This document shows, piece by piece, positions 61,101 through 64,000 of a stretch of 64,000 bases of DNA. The stretch comes from Volvox africanus. Its lineage: Eukaryota > Chlorophyta > Chlorophyceae > Chlamydomonadales > Volvocaceae. The DNA lies in NCBI GenBank assembly GCA_030268105.1, contig BSDZ01000044.1, positions 247,366 through 311,365 of the forward strand. The letters are read 5' to 3'. The translations under genes and the position numbers were made by a program. The first letter of the stretch is position 1. Each line of letters starts with the position of its first letter. The notes under the pieces were generated by a model, which was not told the origin of the DNA, made no database searches, and saw only the letters and a list, made by a program, of their open reading frames with translations.

Positions 61101-64000
61101 CTTCCGCCCTCCCCTCTGGGCCCGACCCAGCCACCCCAGCCATCCACTCCCTCGCCTCCCTCCCCTAAGCCGCCCTCTCCTCCCAGCCCTGAGCCCCACA
61201 GCCCGCCATCCAGCCCAGCAACCCCGCTCCTTCCGCCCTCCCCTCTGGGCCCGACCCAGCCACCCCAGCCATCCACTCCCTCGCCTCCCTCCCCTCAGCC
61301 GCCCTCTCCTCCCAGCCCTGAGCCCCACAGCCCGCCATCCAGCCCAGCACCCCCGCTCCTTCCGCCCTCCCCTCTGGGCCCGACCCAGCCACCCCAGCCA
61401 TCCACTCCCTCGCCTCCCTCCCCTCAGCCGCCCTCTCCTCCCAGCCCTGAGCCCCACAGCCCGCCATCCAGCCCAGCACCCCCGCTCCTTCCGCCCTCCC
61501 CTCTGGGCCCGACCCAGCCACCCCAGCCATCCACTCCCTCGCCTCCCTCCCCTCAGCCGCCCTCTCCTCCCAGCCCTGAGCCCCACAGCCCGCCATCCAG
61601 CCCAGCACCCCCGCTCCTTCCGCCCTCCCCTCTGGGCCCGACCCAGCCACCCCAGCCATCCTCTCCCTCGCCTCCCTTTCCTAAGCCGCCCGCTCCTCCC
61701 AGCCCTGAGCCCCACAGCCCGCCATCCACCCCAGCAACCCCGCTCCTTCCGCCCTCCCCTCTGGGCCCGACCCAGCCACCCCAGCCATCCACTCCCTCGC
61801 CTTCCTCGGCTCAGCCGCCCTTTCCTCCCAGCCCTGAGCCCCACAGCCCGCCATCCAGCCCAGCACCCCCGCTCCTTCCGCCCTCCCCTCTGGGCCCGAC
61901 CCAGCCACCCCAGCCATCCACTCCCTCGCCTTCCTCGGCTCAGCCGCCCGCTCCTCCCAGCCCTGAGCCCCACAGCCCGCCATCCAGCCCAGCACCCCCG
62001 CTCCTTCCGCCCTCCCCTCTGGGCCCGACCCAGCCACCCCAGCCATCCACTCCCTCGCCTTCCTCGGCTCAGCCGCCCTCTCCTCCCAGCCCTGAGCCCC
62101 ACAGCCCGCCATCCAGCCCAGCACCCCCGCTCCTTCCGCCCTCCCCTCTGGGCCCGACCCAGCCACCCCAGCCATCCACTCCCTCGCCTCCCTCCCCTAA
62201 GCCGCCCTCTCCTCCCAGCCCTGAGCCCCACAGCACGCCATCCAGCCCAGCACCCCCGCTCCTTCCGCCCTCCCCTCTGGGCCCGACCCAGCCACCCCAG
62301 CCATCCACTCCCTCGCTTCCCTCCCCTCAGCCGCCCTCTCCTCCCAGCCCTGAGCCCCACAGCCCGCCATCCAGCCCAGCACCCCCGCTCCTTCCGCCCT
62401 CCCCTCTGGGCCCGACCCAGCCACCCCAGCCATCCACTCCCTCGCCTCCCTCCCCTCAGCCGCCCTCTCCTCCCAGCCCTGAGCCCCACAGCCCGCCATC
62501 CAGCCCAGCAACCCCGCTCCTTCCGCCCTCCCCTCTGGGCCCGACCCAGCCACCCCAGCCATCCACTCCCTCGCCTCCCTCCCCTATGCCTCCCCCTCCT
62601 CCCAGCCCTGAGCCCCACAGCCCGCCATCCAGCCCAGCACCCCCGCTCCTTCCGCCCTCCCCTCTGGGCCCGACCCAGCCACCCCAGCCATCCACTCCCT
62701 CGCTTCCCTCCCCTCAGCCGCCCTCTCCTCCCAGCCCTGAGCCCCACAGCCCGCCATCCAGCCCAGCACCCCCGCTCCTTCCGCCCTCCCCTCTGGGCCC
62801 GACCCAGCCACCCCAGCCATCCACTCCCTCGCCTCCCTCCCCTAAGCCGCCCTCTCCTCCCAGCCCTGAGCCCCACAGCCCGCCATCCAGCCCAGCACCC
62901 CCGCTCCTTCCGCCCTCCCCTCTGGGCCCGACCCAGCCACCCGAGCCATCCTCTCCCTCAGCCTCCCTCCCCTCAGCCGCCCTCTCCTCCCAGCCCTGAG
63001 CCCCACAGCCCGCCATCCAGCCCAGCACCCCCGCTCCTTCCGCCCTCCCCTCTGGGCCCGACCCAGCCACCCCAGCCATCCATCTCCCTCGCCTCCCTCA
63101 GCTAAGCCGCCCTCTCCTCCCAGCCCTGAGCCCCACAGCCCGCCATCCAGCCCAGCACCCCCGCTCCTTCCGCCCTCCCCTCTGGGCCCGACCCAGCCAC
63201 CCCAGCCATCCACTCCCTCGCCTTCCTCGGCTCAGCCGCCCTCTTCTCCCAGCCCTGAGCCCCACAGCCCGCCATCCAGCCCAGCAACCCCGCTCCTTCC
63301 GCCCTCCCCTCTGGGCCCGACCCAGCCACCCCAGCCATCCACTCCCTCGCCTCCCTCCCCTAAGCCGCCCTCTCCTCCCAGCCCTGAGCCCCACAGCCCG
63401 CCATCCAGCCCAGCAACCCCGCTCCTTCCGCCCTCCCCTCTGGGCCCGACCCAGCCACCCCAGCCATCCACTCCCTCGCCTCCCTCCCCTCAGCCGCCCT
63501 CTCCTCCCAGCCCTGAGCCCCACAGCCCGCCATCCAGCCCAGCACCCCCGCTCCTTCCGCCCTCCCCTCTGGGCCCGACCCAGCCACCCCAGCCATCCTC
63601 TCCCTCGCCTCCCTCCCCTAAGCCGCCCTCTCCTCCCAGCCCTGAGCCCCACAGCCCGCCATCCAGCCCAGCACCCCCGCTCCTTCCGCCCTCCCCTCTG
63701 GGCCCGACCCAGCCACCCCAGCCATCCACTCCCTCGCCTTCCCTCGGCTCAGCCGCCCTCTCCTCCCAGCCCTGAGCCCCACAGCCCGCCATCCAGCCCA
63801 GCACCCCCGCTCCTTCCGCCCTCCCCTCTGGGCCCGACCCAGCCACCCCAGCCATCCACTCCCTCGCCTTCCTCGGCTCAGCCGCCCGCTCCTCCCAGCC
63901 CTGAGCCCCACAGCCCGCCATCCAGCCCAGCACCCCCGCTCCTTCCGCCCTCCCCTCTGGGCCCGACCCAGCCACCCCAGCCATCCACTCCCTCGCCTCC
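31130..64000 (+). CDS. Giant hydroxyproline-rich-type extracellular matrix glycoprotein, runs off the window
   Basis: Three in-phase exons: 31130-31684, 31991-32023 (33 bp) and 32133 onward. From the ATG at 31130 (a further in-frame ATG is at 31004) the first 40 residues form a signal peptide or anchor with core [15 protein letters not shown]. Residues about 95-245 form a cysteine-rich head: [27 protein letters not shown], then after the micro-exon [17 protein letters not shown] and [14 protein letters not shown]. Next come a Pro/Ser rod of PPSPPPPSP type to about 33,380, a short His/Tyr-Pro linker, and about 236 tandem 43-residue repeats. Volvocine cell-wall and matrix glycoproteins share the secreted globular head plus (Ser-Pro)n rod design, with hydroxylated and glycosylated prolines. 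The head is not clearly a pherophorin domain. The frame is open for 9,256 codons of exon 3. The first stop (59901-59903) follows a 1-bp insertion near 59,868, and further indels near 60,320, 62,961, 63,080 and 63,740 return the original frame. No C-terminal end lies in the window. Confidence 0.85.
32290..33380 (+). repeat. Degenerate (Ser-Pro)n-coding rod
   Basis: Irregular codons for PPSPPPP, PPSPxPPSP and PPNPPPP motifs, without the fixed 129-bp period that follows. Codons are mixed (ccg, cca, ccc, cct; agc, agt), so this part is older or less homogenised than the downstream array. Confidence 0.9.
33381..33534 (+). other. Tyr/His-rich linker between rod and repeat array
   Basis: This part of the glycoprotein reads [17 protein letters not shown] and then NYSPTYPP. 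It is almost the only place in the whole Pro-rich part with Tyr or clustered His. Tyr-Pro contexts are known oxidative cross-linking sites in plant wall glycoproteins; a cross-link role here is inference. Confidence 0.6.
35866..38703 (+). repeat. Tandem higher-order duplication of 11 units (1,419 bp)
   Basis: The order of variant units in about 35,866-37,284 recurs in about 37,285-38,703. Rare markers recur at exactly 1,419 bp: the CCACCCCAGC variant (36,571 and 37,990) and the CAGCTACCCC variant (36,876 and 38,295). Both also occur 1,935 bp (15 units) earlier, at 34,636 and 34,941. Confidence 0.9.
43240..46070 (+). repeat. Second tandem 11-unit duplication (1,419 bp)
   Basis: The unique CCAACCCTGAG variant (Ser to Asn) occurs at 43,381 and 44,800, which is 1,419 bp apart. 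The unit order around it is the same in both copies. Confidence 0.85.
50060..59106 (+). repeat. Large duplication within the array, offset 44 units (5,676 bp)
   Basis: The block about 50,060-53,430 recurs at about 55,736-59,106. Three ATGCCTCCCC variant units (50,589, 51,879, 53,040) and the CACCCGAGC variant (ending 53,400) all recur at exactly +5,676 bp (56,265, 57,555, 58,716 and 59,076). Confidence 0.9.
60100..62300 (+). repeat. Third copy of the 53.4-55.6 kb block
   Basis: Starting at the CACCCGAGC variant (60,109), the unit order of 53,400-55,600 recurs, including the rare CAGCTAAG (about 60,260), CCCTCTTCTCCC (about 60,400) and CCCTTTCCTCCC (about 61,820) units. A further copy starts at 62,946 and is cut by the window end. 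Confidence 0.85.

Larger units (their letters stand above)
33535..64000 (+). repeat. 129-bp coding minisatellite, about 236 tandem units
   Basis: A 30.5-kb array with period 129 bp (43 codons), continuing past the window edge. A typical unit reads [18 protein letters not shown], then [16 protein letters not shown], then LGPTQPPQP. Variation is confined to a few positions: T/S at 2; PSP, SSA or PFP at 6-8; K/Q/M at 9; S/A at 12; P/T at 21; S/T at 24; P/T at 27; rare L at 40 and E at 42. The plus strand is strongly C+T-rich. All spacings measured between rare marker variants are whole multiples of 129, apart from the single-base indels after 59.8 kb. Confidence 0.98.

Noticed and set aside
32251..63105. 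10,284-codon plus-strand open frame, longer than the chosen glycoprotein frame
   Set aside because: It reads Arg/Leu/His/Pro repeats in the wrong phase of the same 129-bp unit, and it has no head domain in phase. The chosen frame joins smoothly to a signal peptide and a Cys-rich head through GT-AG introns. The alternate frame is open only because the unit has no stop in it.
33537..63984. Many minus-strand open frames of up to 2,681 codons, Gly/Arg/Trp-rich
   Set aside because: They are shadows of the Pro/Ser repeat: the antisense of CCx/TCx codons gives Gly, Arg and Glu codons without stops. There is no independent start context, domain or splice support.
33535..64000. CRISPR array
   Set aside because: The units are adjacent and nearly identical along their whole 129-bp length, with no unique spacers, and the array is a coding exon of a eukaryotic gene.

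Overview
The window looks like nuclear DNA of a volvocine green alga (the Chlamydomonas/Gonium/Volvox group). The reasons are split genes with GT-AG introns of about 140-980 bp, TGTAA motifs downstream of two genes, an algal SnRK2-type kinase, and above all a giant (Ser-Pro)-rich extracellular-matrix glycoprotein gene. No prokaryotic operon layout is seen. Exon structures were worked out by hand from splice sites and reading-frame phase, so the gene models are predictions.

Layout. Positions 1-8.0 kb are mostly non-coding and AT-rich. They hold microsatellites (a 286-bp tetranucleotide array and a CA/TA palindrome), at least two families of short dispersed repeats, and a SINE-like retroposon. 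Positions 8.2-11.9 kb carry a minus-strand gene for a protein with two probable GAF-like regions (5' end not found). Positions 13.6-18.7 kb carry a complete ten-exon minus-strand gene for NADH-cytochrome b5 reductase (311 aa). Positions 19.5-21.4 kb carry a plus-strand gene for an unrecognised protein with a long Asp/Glu/Ser tail. Positions 23.0-26.6 kb carry a complete six-exon plus-strand SnRK2-like kinase gene (367 aa). A 4.4-kb stretch without a recognisable gene follows.

From 31.1 kb to the end of the window, more than half the sequence, lies one plus-strand gene. It encodes a signal-peptide-bearing, cysteine-rich head, a Pro/Ser rod of about 400 residues, a short Tyr/His-rich linker, and then about 236 tandem copies of a 129-bp (43-residue) Pro/Ser repeat running off the window edge. 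The repeat array has a small alphabet of variant residues and visible higher-order duplications (11, 15 and 44 units). Five single-base indels are clustered in its last 4.2 kb, and they cancel out overall. The reading frame is unbroken for 9,256 codons of the third exon before the first indel.

The genes do not form an obvious pathway: redox enzyme, signalling kinase, possible signalling GAF protein and matrix glycoprotein are ordinary nuclear neighbours. The giant repeat glycoprotein is the remarkable feature.
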